Part shown: piece after piece, positions 45,949-58,658 of the stretch
Position numbering within the stretch: position 1 is the stretch's first letter
Layout: each line of letters begins with the position of its first letter
Assembly: GCA_032358165.1 (NCBI GenBank)
Contig: JAALGY010000057.1
Span: 558,001 to 622,000, forward strand
Length of the DNA: 64,000 nucleotides
Direction of reading: 5' to 3'
Origin: Diplosphaera chodatii
Lineage: Eukaryota; Chlorophyta; Trebouxiophyceae; Prasiolales; Stichococcaceae
Made by a program: the position numbers and the translations under genes
The notes under the pieces: generated by a model
Told to the model about the DNA's origin: nothing
What the model saw: only the letters and a program-made list of their open reading frames with translations
The model's database searches: none

Positions 45949-48900
45949 ATGGCGGTGCACGCGCAGTGCCTCCAAAACGTTTCCATGGCGACGGGCACCT
46001 TCGCCAGCCAGCTGCGTGGCAGCCGGCCCCGGCACACCTCCACCGCCGTCACCGCCGGCCGAGCGCAGCGCTTCAGCGCCCTCAGCACCTACAACCGGCG
46101 GTACGAGGCGACCGCCCCGCGGCAGCTGACCAGCGGCACGTTGTCCGCAGCAGCGCCTGCACAGCAGCAGCGCATCGGCAGCTCCGTCTCGGCGTTCAGC
46201 AGCGTGGCCTCGCCGTTCTCTGGGCGGCCGACGTTCGCGCGGCTGGCGTCGCACATTGGACGGCCGCGCTTCAACGCGCTCGCCCGCCTCGCCAGCAACG
46301 CGCTCGGCAGCATCCAGCGCTCCTCAGATGATGTCAGCTTCTCCAGTCCGGGCGTCTCGTTCGCCTCGGCGGCGGTCGCAACGCCTTCATCAGTGCCAGC
46401 AGCCCAGCAGGTGTCTTGCATTGTGACGCACCTGCAGAGGCAAACTGCACAGTGCAGATTGCTGTGAAATCAGGTGCTGCAACCTCCGTGCACTTGCAAG
46501 GCAGTAGCGTGCCTGTGCGGTGGGCTTGACGTGTGGCCAAACATCTGGTGCAGGTGATTCCCGGCACCCACAGCGCTGCCGACACGCCGTTTGCAGCCGC
46601 AGCGCAGCGCGTGCCCAGCCGCGCCTTTGACAGCGACCTGGGCTTCCCGACCGACTTTGGCGAGCGCTACAAGCTGATTGAGGAGATCGGGTCCGGCAGC
46701 TTCGGCACCGTGTACGCGGCAGAGGACCTGGAGTCTGGCGAGTCCGTGGCAGTCAAGGTGCGGACTTTTCCGGCCATCAGTGTGCATGTTTCGCGTTGTG
46801 ACATTGCTCACTTTGGCTTTGCTCAACCCCCGCTGCTGGCCCAGAGGGGTGCGCATACCCTGCATGTGCTTGGGCACTGGGCGGTGATGTTTTCCAGCCA
46901 TGTACTTTAGTGAACACTGTGTGTAGCTTCTGTGTGCTAACACTACGGTCGATTTTTACAGATCCTGCCCAAGGATGGGGCGGCGGGTCGGCGCACCCGT
47001 GGCAGCGGCAGGGCCGGCCGCAGCATTGTGCTGGCCAAGCTCAAAAAGGAGCTGGACGTGCTGCAGCGGTAAGCTGCCCTAAGACCAACCAGCATGCAAC
47101 TGTATTTCAATGGAGACTATTGTGCTGTTGGCCTTGAGCAGTCACCTGCCGCATGTGACAGAGGTGGGTGCTGCGCCCTCATTTTCCCCTTACTGACACC
47201 GTTTGCTGGACTGCTGTACAGGCTGCAGGCCAGCGGCAACGCCATCGAGCTGCTGGGCACCTTTGAGGACCGCTCCTGCGTGTACATCGTCATGGAGGAG
47301 TGCCGCGGCGGCGACCTCGAGACGCTGCTCGAGGTGCAGTGCTGTTTCAGGGCTTCGGGTCTTCGCATGTCTGCGGGTTTGCTGTCTGACATGCCACTAT
47401 TCACTGAGCAGTGTTCTTCTCGTCCGACATCTGCACCAATGTTTGATTACAGAGGGACATTCTGTTGGCGTGGCATCTCTACAGGCTGGCAACCAGATTG
47501 TGCACGGTATAGTACTGCTCAGCTGTGATGCACTTCTGAGGCGTCTGGTGGCTTGTTGCGCAGGACCATGGCCCGCTGCAGGAGGCGGACGTGGCGCGCA
47601 TCATGCATGAGGCGCTGCAGACGGTGGCGGCGTGTCACAAGCACAGCCTGTACCACGGCGACGTGAAGCCCGCTAACTTCATGCTGCGCGACGAGGCGCG
47701 GCCCGGCGCTAAGGGCCTGGGCCTCGAGAAGTGAGCTGTTCTCTTTGCGTCACCTCCCTTGCTCCCATGTACACGCACCCACCAGCTTGTAGGCAGTCCC
47801 GGTTGGCCATTGCAGCCATGCCTGGTGCTGTGGTCATGGCCTGTTGAGTTGCACAATCATCCACATGCATCGTGCCAATGTCATGCTGTTGCACTGTGCA
47901 GACAGCCGGCCGGCACGTGGCTGCGCGCCATCGACTTTGGGTGCGCGCAGCAGGTGGAGGAGGGCGTGCCCCTGACCCGCAAGACCGGCACCCCCATGTT
48001 CATGGTGCGCGCGTGGTTGTTAGCTTCATCGCAGTGGCGTGGTGTGCCGCTGCTTGCGGGGTGGCGCCAGACCTGCTGTCATGGCTCGCATGCCCGGTCT
48101 GCTCAGGTGTACTTCTATGGGCTAGGTGACTGCAGTGCCAGGAAGCCGTGCTGCACACTGCAACCTGCCTGCTTTGGGGACGCACATCCTCAACGTCATG
48201 CGCATGATCCGTGCACAGGCGCCGGAGGTGTTTATCGGCAACTACGGCATGGAGGCGGACATGTGGGCCGCGGGCATGATGATGTACCAGCTCATCGCCG
48301 ACCGCTTCCCCTGGTGCGCCTGCCTGTCACCCTGTGCAACACCTCTGCTCCACCTCCCTCCGTGGTGCCGCCTTGAAGCACCTCACACTCACCTGCAGCG
48401 CAGCATGACTTTATACAACATACCCATGGGTGTTGGTCGCCTGCACAGCACACAATCGCACACATGTTGACTCTGTTCTGGGTGTTTCACGCTGCAGGTG
48501 GAGCACGATGGAGGAGCTGAACACGACGACACTGGAGGCAGTCATGGAGGCAGTCATCCAGAAAGACATCCCCATGAACTATGGGCCCTGGAGCTCCATG
48601 AGCCAGGAGGTGACCGTGTGCCGGCATTACGTGTGCTGCTCGATGGTTGAACTCTGTTGGGATGCTATTCTGTTCAATTGGATGACTGCTGGGCAGCCCA
48701 AACATCATGTGCATGCGGGTCGCCACTTTATATCAGTATGCCCTCTGCCGACCTCTGGCGTGATGACCTGTGCTGAACCCTGTGCATTCCGCTGCAGGGC
48801 ATGGACCTCATCCATGCGATGCTGCAGCGCGACGCCGGCGAGCGCATCAGCGCTGAGGAGGCCCTGCAGCACCCCTGGTTCGCCAAGCACGGCGTCGGTG

Positions 48901-49495
48901 AGCATCTTGCCCCGATCTAGCTACCGTTTCTGGAAGCCATTGTCTTGTGAGCCTTGGCAGATTTGGATTGCTGTCAAAAATGAAACCGACAACAGCAGCA
49001 GTTGTGGACACTGTGCAATCCCATCACTGTGTGCTGCAGCTGCATGGCCTGACTTGCTGCGCTGTGTCGTGCTGCAGGGGTGCCAGCGCAGCAGCGCGCC
49101 AGCATCGGCAACATCCTGCCGCTCAACCGCAGCTTCAGCCGCCGCCTGAGCGACTCGCTGCGCCTCAAGATGTCGGCGGCGGAGTTGTCGCGCGCCCAGT
49201 CCCGCCCAGCATCTGGACTATCAGGTATGGGCTTGTCCACCGATTGTGGCCATTCATGCAGGTGGTCCTGCATGCATGAATGATGCAGGTGTTCGCTTCT
49301 GCATGGTACCTCTACTGCTGGCGTAGCCTAGTTAGCGCTGCTGCTGTTGGGATCTCGGTACAGTGCCTTTTCAAATTGTGTGATGTGCTGAATGACACCC
49401 TCACCTGCACTGCTGCAGGTCTGTTGGATGACATGCTTGACATCCACGGGGAGCAGCCGGCTGGCAGCGCCGAGCTGTGTGCGACCTTTGCCTAG
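45949..49495 (+). CDS. CDPK/CaMK-like serine/threonine kinase without EF-hands, probably plastid-targeted
   Basis: Exons: 45949-46410, 46554-46757, 46962-47068, 47222-47333, 47564-47730, 47902-48004, 48219-48313, 48498-48609, 48798-48897, 49078-49224 and 49419-49495, all in phase. The ATG sits in a good context (GCGCCATGG). The first 150 residues are Ser/Ala/Arg-rich with almost no acidic residues near the start, like a chloroplast transit peptide plus linker. The kinase domain has GSGSFGTVY, the lysine in ESVAVK, HGDVKPANF, DFGCAQ, TGTPMFMAPEV, DMWAAGMMMYQLIADRFPW and ERISAEEALQHPWF. The last points to the CDPK/CaMK group, but calcium-binding EF-hands are absent. The HRD arginine is replaced by glycine. 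The C-terminal tail is basic and Ser-rich. Confidence 0.9.
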
Positions 49496-50146
49496 GCGCC
49501 TGGGCTTTGTAATGATGCCTCACAAACCGCCACACGCAGCAGTGGCAGGATTGTTGGGGCAGATCAACTGCAATATTGTGCCACCGAAGACTGGTTTCAC
49601 CAGCATGATGTGCTGATATGGCTTTGCGGAAGTATGGCGGCATTGTAAAGCGCTAAACTCGTGGGTGTCAGTTTGACCTTGCTGCTTGTTTGTTTGGTCT
49701 GCTGCACAGTGTGACTGTTGGGCTTTGTCAGGATCCAGCAGTGTTAGCTGAGCTTCTCACATGAGTTGCGTGTGTGCGTGCAGCACAGACGCGGTTTTGA
49801 CACAGATCTTGACATGCTTGGGTTGGTGTACGCTGTAGGTCGATGAGTTTGGTTGTCAAGGGAACAGTTTGGTTCAGGTGTTTGAAAGCATATGGCGTGT
49901 GAGGATGTCTTGAGCATGTAACAAGAAAGAGTCTCACAACTGTCCTGGGGTCGTTTGTTTGTCCGCACCGTACCTGTATCGTATGACACAAGCAGATGCC
50001 CTGAGTGTCGACAATACCGCAGATGCGACCACCAAAACGACTTGTCAGGCATGATACTGGGTCCAGAACATGGCTAAATGTGTCTTTGCTGCCGCCATCT
50101 GGGATGAACATCTACTTTGATCAACATCCCACGGTTGTGCACGTTG
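49496..50146. other. Kinase 3' UTR and convergent intergenic region
   Basis: TGTAA at 49644-49648, about 150 bases after the stop, is the classic chlorophyte polyadenylation word and probably ends the kinase mRNA. The rest holds the 3' flank of the (-) proline-rich gene. No coding exon is supported. Confidence 0.6.
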
Positions 50147-52713
50147 TCAGCCACTACCAGCCGCTGGTGTTGTGCCTGGCGCCAGGGAGGATCCAGGTGC
50201 TGCTGGTCCGGATGTCTCGCCACTCTCCCGGAACAGCAGCACGCCAGACACCTGCGCGAGCATGCTGTGACATGTTGCCTGCAAACATGCCTAATTGTCT
50301 GCTGGGTCTGACAAGCAACAGCAGTGGCCGGCAGTGGCACCATGCTGCAGGTAGCAAGGAGTTGCATCACGCGTCATGAGCGCTATCTGCACTCACGAAG
50401 CCACGCGTGTCGATGCCAGTGAATGTCGTGGCTGTCAGGGGATCGGGCTCAAACTTCAGGGTACACACAAACCTGCAGACGCACATGGCCGTAAGGCGGA
50501 AAGAGGATGTTAAGCCGCTTGAGAACAGTAGCAAGTTTGCGCACCAGCATATATAGATGCTGTCAAGTGGTTACTATAGGGGTGTGCACTGCTTGCAAGG
50601 ATGACGTGCGACGAGGGCATCACAGCGTGCTGTCTGCTCACCTTGGCCAGGCCCCGCTGGCAGTGCAGCCGGGGCCAAATGACCCGAACCCGGCGCCGGT
50701 GTAGCGGCTGGTGAAGTCGGTGCAGGAGCCAGGTCGACCGCATTCCTGGTGCGCAGTGCAGATGACAGCAGATGCAGTCATGTGACGCAACATGTAGGTC
50801 CGGGGCGCAATGTGCAGCAGTGACGGTCTCTCAGGAAAGATGACAAACAGGCACTGTGCCGTTGTCTGGCTTTGATGGGGATCCTGCCATGACAACACAC
50901 CATTGCAGCCCCACCTGCGGGTTGCCAGGCTGCGGGTAGCAGAAGGACCAGATGTTGCACTGCACATAGACACAGTTGTCAGCATCAAAGTACATCTCCC
51001 TCCGCCAACCACCACGTTGTCCCTTGCTAGTGCTCAAGCTGCCACCACACACCACGAACAGGGTAAAGCTTGCTGCTGGCCAACATATATGGCACCTGGG
51101 CATTTTGTTTGCAGGCGCTGCAGCACTGCGCTGGCGTCGTCACGTTTTCACCAGGTGCCTGGGAGTTCACGTCCAGCTGCACCACCTACGCCGCCACAGG
51201 CAGCATCAATCAGTACAGGGCCTATCTCCCTTGATGCCTGCCTCACCATGGATGTGCACCTGAATATATGTGCCTGTTGCAAGCAGAGCCTTTGACATCA
51301 GGTATAATCAGCAAACACCGCACGCTTGCTGCAGCCCAGCCCACCGTGCCATTAACATTGACGACAGCGGTGTTGCAGTTGGCAGCTGGGCAGCCGCCGC
51401 CGCCTGGGGCGCAGACACGCGGGTTGTCCGTCTGCAACCCACTCTGCCCCTTGCCCTGCGATGCATGCCTTTCGCGATCGGGGTCCGCTTGGGGGTTCCT
51501 CGACTGCAATGCAGCCGACGTTATACAGCGTGTGATGCCACAAACCTACGCAGTAATGCAGGATGTCCCTCCAAAAACAGGAGCATCTTCCACCTGGGCC
51601 CCCGCCGCAGGCGCGGCGCTGGGTGTGGTGGCGCCCGTCACGAAATTGCCGCCGCCGCTAGACGTGGGCGAAGGGGAGCTGCCGGGGGGCGATGTCGGCG
51701 GCGGCGCTGTCGGTGCTGGCGAGGTTGGCGGCGACGATGCAGGCGGCGCGGCTGCCGCTGGGGGCGCGGGGGTTGGGCTGCTGGCGGCTGCGGGGGTGGG
51801 GGCGGCGGGGCCGGCGCCGGGCCCACCAAAGACCCCTGCCAGCCGCAGGGTGACCATCGTATCGGAGAGGTCCGAGAATGAGCGCGAGTCACTGCAGCTG
51901 GCATATGGTACGCACATCTGCTGCGCCCTTTGTATGGTGGCATGGGAACGTCCTTCCAAGGGCAAGGTGGCCAGTGCACCAGGTTGCAGCACTGCGGCAT
52001 CTGAACATCATGAGCGCTTTGGGCATGCCCACCTGGTGCAGGAGGCGCGTCGGCGAGCGCGCCCGGTGGCAGGGAGCTGATGTCAGTGGCAGCGGGGCCT
52101 GGTGTGCCCGCGGCCGGAACAGGGCTGGCTGGAGGCATCGGCGACGTGCCACTGCCCTCGCCACTGGGGCCAGCAGGGGTAGGTGGGGAGGGCGACGATG
52201 CAGGGAACTGCGGTGGTGACGGGGATGGCGAGATACCCTGTGGTGCAGGGAAGCTGGCTGGTGGCGGCGGCGGCGGTGACGGGCTCGAAGAGGGAGTGCC
52301 TGGTGTCGGGAAGCTTGCAGGCGGTGGCGGCGGCGGGCTTGGCGAGGGCGAGGGACTGGGCGGCGGCGGCGGCGGGCTCGGCGATGGCGATATCTGGGCT
52401 CCTGCCATGCATTGGGCAATGCTCATGGCCGAGCCACGTTGCATCATCGTCACGGTTGCTCCTTCTGAGGATGCTTCAAACCACGAGACATGCATGCTAA
52501 AGAGCAGGACAAGCATGTGAAAGCGCTGCCTTTGCTCTGACGATGGCAATGTCGTTCTCAGATCAGCTTAACCTCAAACTGTTGACATGTGGCTAGGGGC
52601 CTCGCGCTGTTCTGTATGCATCCTTGCGTACCTGCTAGGTCCACCACAGCTAGCAGGATGCCAGCTGCCAGGACCAGTGCATGCACAGCTGCTGGGCCCA
52701 CCCTCCTTGCCAT
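50147..52713 (-). CDS. Secreted proline-rich glycoprotein with PAN-like cysteine domain
   Basis: Exons: 52713-52632 (an upstream ATG lies at 52752), 52401-52033, 51891-51594, 51503-about 51324, 51176-51096, 50959-50915, 50745-50642, 50472-50397 and 50251-50147. Exon 1 is a signal peptide (AAVHALVLAAGILLAVVDLAG|AQ). Next come SPSPPPPPPSPSP-type blocks, as in algal hydroxyproline-rich wall proteins, and a second Pro/Ala-rich stretch with TMVTLRLAGVFGG. The cysteine-rich part has TPAQCCSACKQNAQ|CNIWSFCYPQPG, which matches the PAN/Apple-like pattern of paired Cys then C-N-x-W, and then a CGRPGSC segment. Proline runs are presumably hydroxylated and glycosylated; PAN domains bind protein or sugar. 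Role is inferred: extracellular matrix or cell surface. Confidence 0.75.
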
Positions 52714-52752
52714 AGCGAGGAGGCTGATCGCTGTCCGATGCCTGCGATACAC

Positions 52753-53225
52753 GCTGAAGGAGCTCCTGTCCTACTTGCGTTGGTTCAGAATTCGCGGCCA
52801 GCTCCTAGCGCTGCTGTCATGTACATCTGCTACAAATGCTGCCCCCGTGGGTTGGTCACAATTACAATCGGCGATCCGATGTGTGGGGTAGTATGCCACA
52901 AGCACAGACGCGACACAGCTGTGCGACTGACAGGTAGGAGCCGTGCACATGGGACTGATGGACAACAGTCAGTCTGGGCGCCAGCGTCCCAGACTGTCCC
53001 AGAACCCTGTTGCTGACGTGAAGCCCAGTCCGCGGTCCGCCACTTAAGATGTTGGCGGCCGAGCAAAGCCCAGGCGATAGATTGACAAGAAGCTCAGAGC
53101 ACTATCAACACGCATAACATTTGGCAGTCTGACAAAACTGTCTGTTTGCTGGATCTCAACTCACGGTGGGGAGACACAACATGTCCTTTGACACATGAAT
53201 CAGCGCACAGCCAAGACTAGCCGCA
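52753..53225. other. Intergenic region
   Basis: It contains the promoter of the (-) proline-rich gene and the 3' flank of the (-) allophanate hydrolase gene. Nothing else was recognised. Confidence 0.6.
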
Positions 53226-56200
53226 TCATGCCACTGGAGCAGCGACGCCATGCCCCGCTGGTCCGTTCCGCAAGCCGGTCTTCTCCACATACTGTGCCGC
53301 CAGGCCCCACAGGTACTCGTCGCTCCAGGCGGCGCCCAGCAGCGTGACGCCAAAGGGCAGCGCTGCAGGGGGGCCGCCAGTGGCGTCGAGATGCTGCCGC
53401 CGATCTTCTGCCGCTGCATCGCTGCCATCCACCACGTCTGCGCCACGGGTGCCCTGACACCACTTAGTGCTACGCAAACCGGTAGAGAGCACACAATGTA
53501 CACTGCACTCCCCGAAAGCATGCATCAGACTGTAGGAGCAACTGTGACGGCACAGCTGACCGCATCGAAGGAGGGTGATGTCACTCACCTGACAGCAGGC
53601 CGGAAGGCACTGCGATGCCTGCCATGTCCAGCAGGTTCACGAAGTTGGTGAACTTCCCGAGGTTGGCATTGTACTCCCAAGACACCTGGACCACAAACAA
53701 ACGCTCTTGTGAACCCTTTGGTTCAAAGTGCAAACAAAGGGACCGCCTTTATAAGAAGGGATGCATTGCCGCCACCAGTTTTGCAGTCATTATCGGACGA
53801 TAGAAGGGTGTAACATGCCGCACCTGCGGCGCCTGCTCCTGGGCTTCTATCTCGGCGACGGTGTAGTGGTGCACCGCCGTCGGGACCAGCAGCAGGTCAA
53901 CCGTGGCCATCTGCACCCGCGCTTGAGCCTGCACAGCGCAGCAGCACGCCACACCACTTAGACGCTGCGAAGACAGTTCTTGCTGCACATTGCTGGCACA
54001 GCCTCGGCAGTGCGACATGTGACATGTTGCCATCAGCAGGCCGGCTGACTTTGCTCCACCAATTGTTGCTACATGCAAAGGTTCTGCCCCAATCCTGGCA
54101 AGGCTGTTTGGTGGGCACTCGTTCAAGAGCAGCATTTGCAGAGGTGTCATTCATTGCCAGTGCACAACTAGCAGTGACATCGGGCACTCTAATCAAGATC
54201 GCTGCGCATGTTCCAATCCTAAAAAGCACAAAAACATGCACGTGCACGTACCCTGAGGCGGCTGAGGCGGTCCATGTCGGAGTACAGGTCCGCTGCCGAT
54301 TTGCTGCAGCCGCTGCCGATGATGGCCCTGGTGACCCGCTCCATGCGACTGCACATGTGAAGGCTGTCCTCGTTAGCCGCTGCTAGGGCAGTCAGGCAGC
54401 ATCCGCAGCAAATAATGTGGCAATGCCAGGCAAGGATGGCAGTGCCCAAAGCATGCTAGGTGCACATGCAGGCGGTCTGCCGGCTGCCGCTGGCACTCAG
54501 CAATGGTGTGCTCCAGCATGCGATGATGTTGCCGCGCCGGTCATGCTCTGCACAGCCATGTTCCATGTCGCATGAAGCTCCACAGAATTGATCAGGACGC
54601 ACTCGTCTGCCAGGATCTGGTCGCTGCTGAGCGTCAGGGGGGCGCCGCCTGGGGAGGGGCGCGCCACGATGACGGCGCTGTCGTCTGAGTCGCTGCTCAT
54701 GGTGCGCAGCGCCGCCGGCCCATCGGCCTTGCCATTCGTGCCTGCAGAAGCAGGCACTCATGGTGTTAGGTCCACGACGAACCTACGACATGCACGTGCC
54801 CGAGTGTCACCAAGCATTCCTGCCGAATTGCATGAATCACAGTCGAGCAGTGTTGAGGCACTGCGTTCGAAACGGTCTGCGCCACACGAAGCAATGTGAG
54901 GGATGCGCTCACTGGTTGTGGGCTTGCTGCCTGTGGCGGGCCCGTTGGATGTTGCATGCGTGGAACCGGAAGGTGTCGCGGCATGCAGGAAATCACGGAT
55001 GCCGGCATACCGCGCTGCCACAAAGGACGTGCCATACAACATTGACGCCACCTGCGGATTGTGGTGAAAAGTCTGAGACTATCAGCTGCCCACGCGGGTG
55101 GGTGACACTGCGTGCGGCTGCAGCAGTGTCACTTACCTTAAAGAGAGATGCCCAACAGGCAGTTGACCAGGCGCATGGCTGGCATGGATATATCTGGCTT
55201 GGCTGTGCTGGACGACAGATCTAACAAGAGGAGCAGTGTGCGTCACCTCTGCAAAAGGGGAGAAATCGATGTTGACGGGGGTGCCACCCAGGGCCTGCAG
55301 GCGCTCGACTGCCTCGCCGAACAGCTGCGTGTAGCCTGTTGGTGGAATGACATCCCTGTCAACAAATGTCAACTTCCGAAAGCAGCCAGCAGCGCGTACT
55401 GGCAGCGAGGGCGTTGTGCAGCATGCAGCGGTCCTCAGCAGCACCGCAACGCACTGGTGTGCAGCAACACAGCACCTGCTGCGGCGGCGGCGCCGCCTGG
55501 ACCCTGGAAGTCCAGAAACTGCTGCGCCGGCACCCCAAAGCGGAACGGCGCCCCCGGCTGGTGTCTGCGGTCGCAGCCGGCGAGGGGCGGCTGCCATGTC
55601 GGGTCCTCCAGAGACCCGGCCGCCTGCATGGTGTTACGACCATTGTCGGTGGCCAGCACGAGTTTGTGCCATTGATCAACCATCACGTCCTGCCTACCAG
55701 CTGGCAGCAACACAGCTTGTTGATGCAGTTGCTATCACTGCCAGGGCAGCTCTCAACAAACTCGAGGCACAACACAGTTCGAAGTTGCGATACCATGGAA
55801 ACAGACCAATCAAGACAAACTCCCGCATCGACACACACCTCCATGAGGCGGACGATGGCTGCGCCATCAGCGACGCTCTGCGAGAAGATGGTGACGCAGT
55901 CGAGCGCCTTGGCTGCGGGCACCACCCCCAGCGTTGACAGCCGCCCCACAGTGGGCTTCACGCCCACGCAGCCGTTGAACATGGCGGGGATGCGGCCTGC
56001 ATGCCAGGTCGCTGCCTTAGAGCCGTCAGTAAGCGCTCAGTCGAACTGACTAACTAAAGGCCAGATGAGCTTCAGTGCAACAGCCCTTTGTGCGAAATGA
56101 TGGTGTGTCACTGACGATGTAGCAGTGCTCATGACATCCACGAGCCTCTTGCCGCAGACTTTGCAAGGCGGTGTCGCTGCCAATGCACAAAGGGCAGCAC

Positions 56201-57441
56201 CCCTGCCAATGCACAGGCTACCACCCACCTGAGCCTGCGGTGTCGGTGCCCAGCGCAAAGGGCAGCACCCCTGCTCCGACGAGCGCCCCGCTGCCGGATG
56301 ACGACCCGCCGGGCACGAAGCGGCTGTCGAAGGCGTTGCGGGGCACGCCGTACGGGCTGCGCGTCCCCACCAGCCCCGCAGCAAACTGGTCCATGTTGGT
56401 CTTGCCCACCATGATGCCGCCTGCGCATGAGAGGTGCGTGAAGTCAGGGTCTGGGATGTGTTGGTGCTGGAAGCTGCATAGCAGGGACATCAGAGGACCT
56501 GAAGTGCCGCGTTCAATGCCCTGCGCATTCATGCGGCCAGACATCGCCTGTACAGCCTGTGAGTGTACAGAATACAGCATTTGCACAGGATGATTCACCC
56601 ACCTGCTGCCAGCAGCTGCTCGACGACGGGGGCGCTGGCTGCCGGTGCGTAGCTGAACGACTTGCAGGCGGCAGTGGTGGGGAAGCCCGCGACGTCGATG
56701 TTGTCCTTCACGGCAAACGGCACGCCGTGCAGGGCGCCCCGCTGAGCCGTCGGCAGCGCCTCGAGCTCCCTGCAGGGTTTACGGTTGCAGGGTTTACGTT
56801 GCAGTGTGGGCATTGGCCCAGACCCAGGAGGAGGCGTGCTGGTCGGCAGTGCCCACTGGCGTGTTGCACGGTGGCATGAGATTGTCAGTAGTTCTTGCCA
56901 TTGGTCGCGAGCACCCGACCAATCTCATGCAGCGTCCAGCATGTCCGAACAGGCCATCGGCGCTGTTTGCAACAAGGCAGTGTGCACATGGCACAAGCAT
57001 TTCGACCATGAGCATCCCCAAGCCCACCTGGCACGCTGCAGAAGGTCCTCCAGCGACGCAAGCGTGATGAAGGCAGGCCCCGAGGCTTCCCATGCTGGGT
57101 ATAGTTGGCGCACGAGCTGCGTGGGCGTCAACCCAAAGCGCGTGTAGGCTGCCTGTGGTTGGAAAAGGTCCGGACTCAGCAGCTCCGTGGTTTGTGACCG
57201 ATCAACTGGCCGCGTGAACAGCCCTTGCACATGCGATCGCCTCAGAATCCAGCCATCCCACAGCTTGGCAACACTCCGCCGGAAAAGTGCGGTAGTCGCA
57301 TCGCAGCAAAGCACAGCGTGGAGGCACATGGTCTGCGCGATCGGCAGGATCTGCATGCTTGATCACCTGTATGCCTGCAAGGGTCAGGTCTGACAGCACG
57401 TGGCTCTGCTCAGCGCCATGGCCAGCAGTGCCATTTCGCAT
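53226..57441 (-). CDS. DUR2: Allophanate hydrolase
   Basis: Exons: 57441-57367, 57152-57028, 56769-56603, 56420-56229, 55996-55839, 55623-55476, 55335-55247, 55051-54913, 54741-54603, 54348-54252, 53928-53824, 53685-53589 and 53362-53226. Amidase-signature residues are clear: the catalytic lysine in [31 protein letters not shown], the GGSSSGSG serine loop, and [19 protein letters not shown] followed by [16 protein letters not shown] and LDCVTIFS. The last part is specific for allophanate hydrolase. The C-terminal half shows [38 protein letters not shown] and [12 protein letters not shown]. The enzyme splits allophanate, made by urea carboxylase (DUR1), to ammonium and CO2 in the ATP-dependent urea pathway. 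DUR1 is not in this window. A Ser-rich insert lies at exons 54913 and 54741-54603. Confidence 0.92.
56179..56273. repeat. Exon-end sequence duplicated inside the next intron (DUR2)
   Basis: The exon stretch 56237-56273 (coding [13 protein letters not shown] on the - strand) has a near copy at 56179-56215 within the following intron. It shares GGGGTGCTGCCCTTTG and CGACACCGC, but its reading frame and splice site are altered. Confidence 0.75.
56771..56804. repeat. TGCAGGGTTTACG tandem repeat at a 3' splice site
   Basis: Two adjacent imperfect copies lie just upstream of DUR2 exon 3, which starts at 56769. On the transcribed strand they supply repeated CTGCA near the acceptor. GGGTTTA also resembles the telomere word TTTAGGG. 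Confidence 0.6.
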
Positions 57442-58658
57442 GGCGCCTGACTTTCGCCAGCGACGCTGCAGAGGCAGAAGGATTGGCTCAGTACGTGATC
57501 AGCACCACGCTCACCGTACATGGATAGCACAGCCGCCTATTGATGCCGCTGGTCATCGACAGAATGAATGTCAGGCAGTTAGTCAAAGGGATGCCATGAC
57601 GGGACCAGCGACACAGGCAGCGCGGGCCTACCAGCGCTTCTGGGATCACTAACGGTGCTCGCTCGGGGCTTCCAGACACATCACAACGGCGAGCGCAACG
57701 CAGATGATGTGAAGTACGTGGCTGCGTGGTCCGTTGGCACCATGACAAACGATGAGGAGATCCCGCGCCATGCAGTGGAAGCTAGTGCCACCGCAAGACG
57801 CTATGGTCATGGACGGGATCATCGCGCTACTGTAGTGTGCTGCCGGTGACGAATCGGTCACGAAACATGACAGCAGCCGCGTGCGCATCCCCTAGGTCAG
57901 GGAGCTTGACATGGGAAGCTTGGCCCATGGCACCTGTCAACAGCAGTAGCAAGGCCTGCAATCTCCACCTGAACTAGACGCCCATTAGGAGCGTGTCCAC
58001 AGTGGCTCGCCACGTGACGCAATGGACCCAAGCCCGCTGTGACTTCGCCTGCTCGGCGTCTGGTGCGGTGCACCCGCCCTGCAGGCTTCCACACAGCAGT
58101 GCTTGCTGCTGATACGTTGCTGGGACGGTATGCCGACGGCTGCGGCTGCGCTGGCCTAGAAGGTAGTGGTCCAGGTTGCAGATGCTGGCGGTGCATGAGC
58201 TGTACGTTGTTGCTCGCGCCCATGCGCAGAGTAGCAGATCATAGCAACGCTGAAACAGGGTTGATTCGCCTCCGTGTGTGGCCAAACCAACGACGCCGCA
58301 GGCAGCGTGCCTGAGCTATGGCCCTGAACTCTATAGGGTGTGCACCGTCTGGCACGTGCTCTGCTCACACCCCTTGACCTGACAGCAAATTTAGCAAATT
58401 TAGTGCACTGCGTGCAATTTGGCCAATCAATGCTGGTTGCAGTGCATTGCTGCAGGTTGGCCAACCTAAACGAGACATAGCATTGCTGAAGACTGGCATG
58501 GCTGACCGGATCCGTCGTCTCCACTATACATGGCGCAGGCCCCATACATCCGAAGACCAGGTCCGCTGCGGCCCACTACACAAAGGTCTATGCTAACACT
58601 GCTGTGCACGTGCGGCTCTGGCCTGCAAATTTGCCCGAGGTCACGCGCTTCCGCTGCA
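57442..58658. other. Intergenic region upstream of DUR2
   Basis: This is the promoter side of the (-) allophanate hydrolase gene and the 3' flank of (-) BRF1. The nine-base word AGCAAATTT is repeated in tandem at 58384-58402. Open frames up to about 130 codons exist on both strands but have no domain or splice support. Confidence 0.5.

Noticed and set aside
53363..53453. Longer version of the last DUR2 exon starting at 53453
   Set aside because: It is out of phase with the previous exon and inserts non-conserved sequence before LPFGVTLLG. The acceptor at 53363 restores the family sequence exactly.
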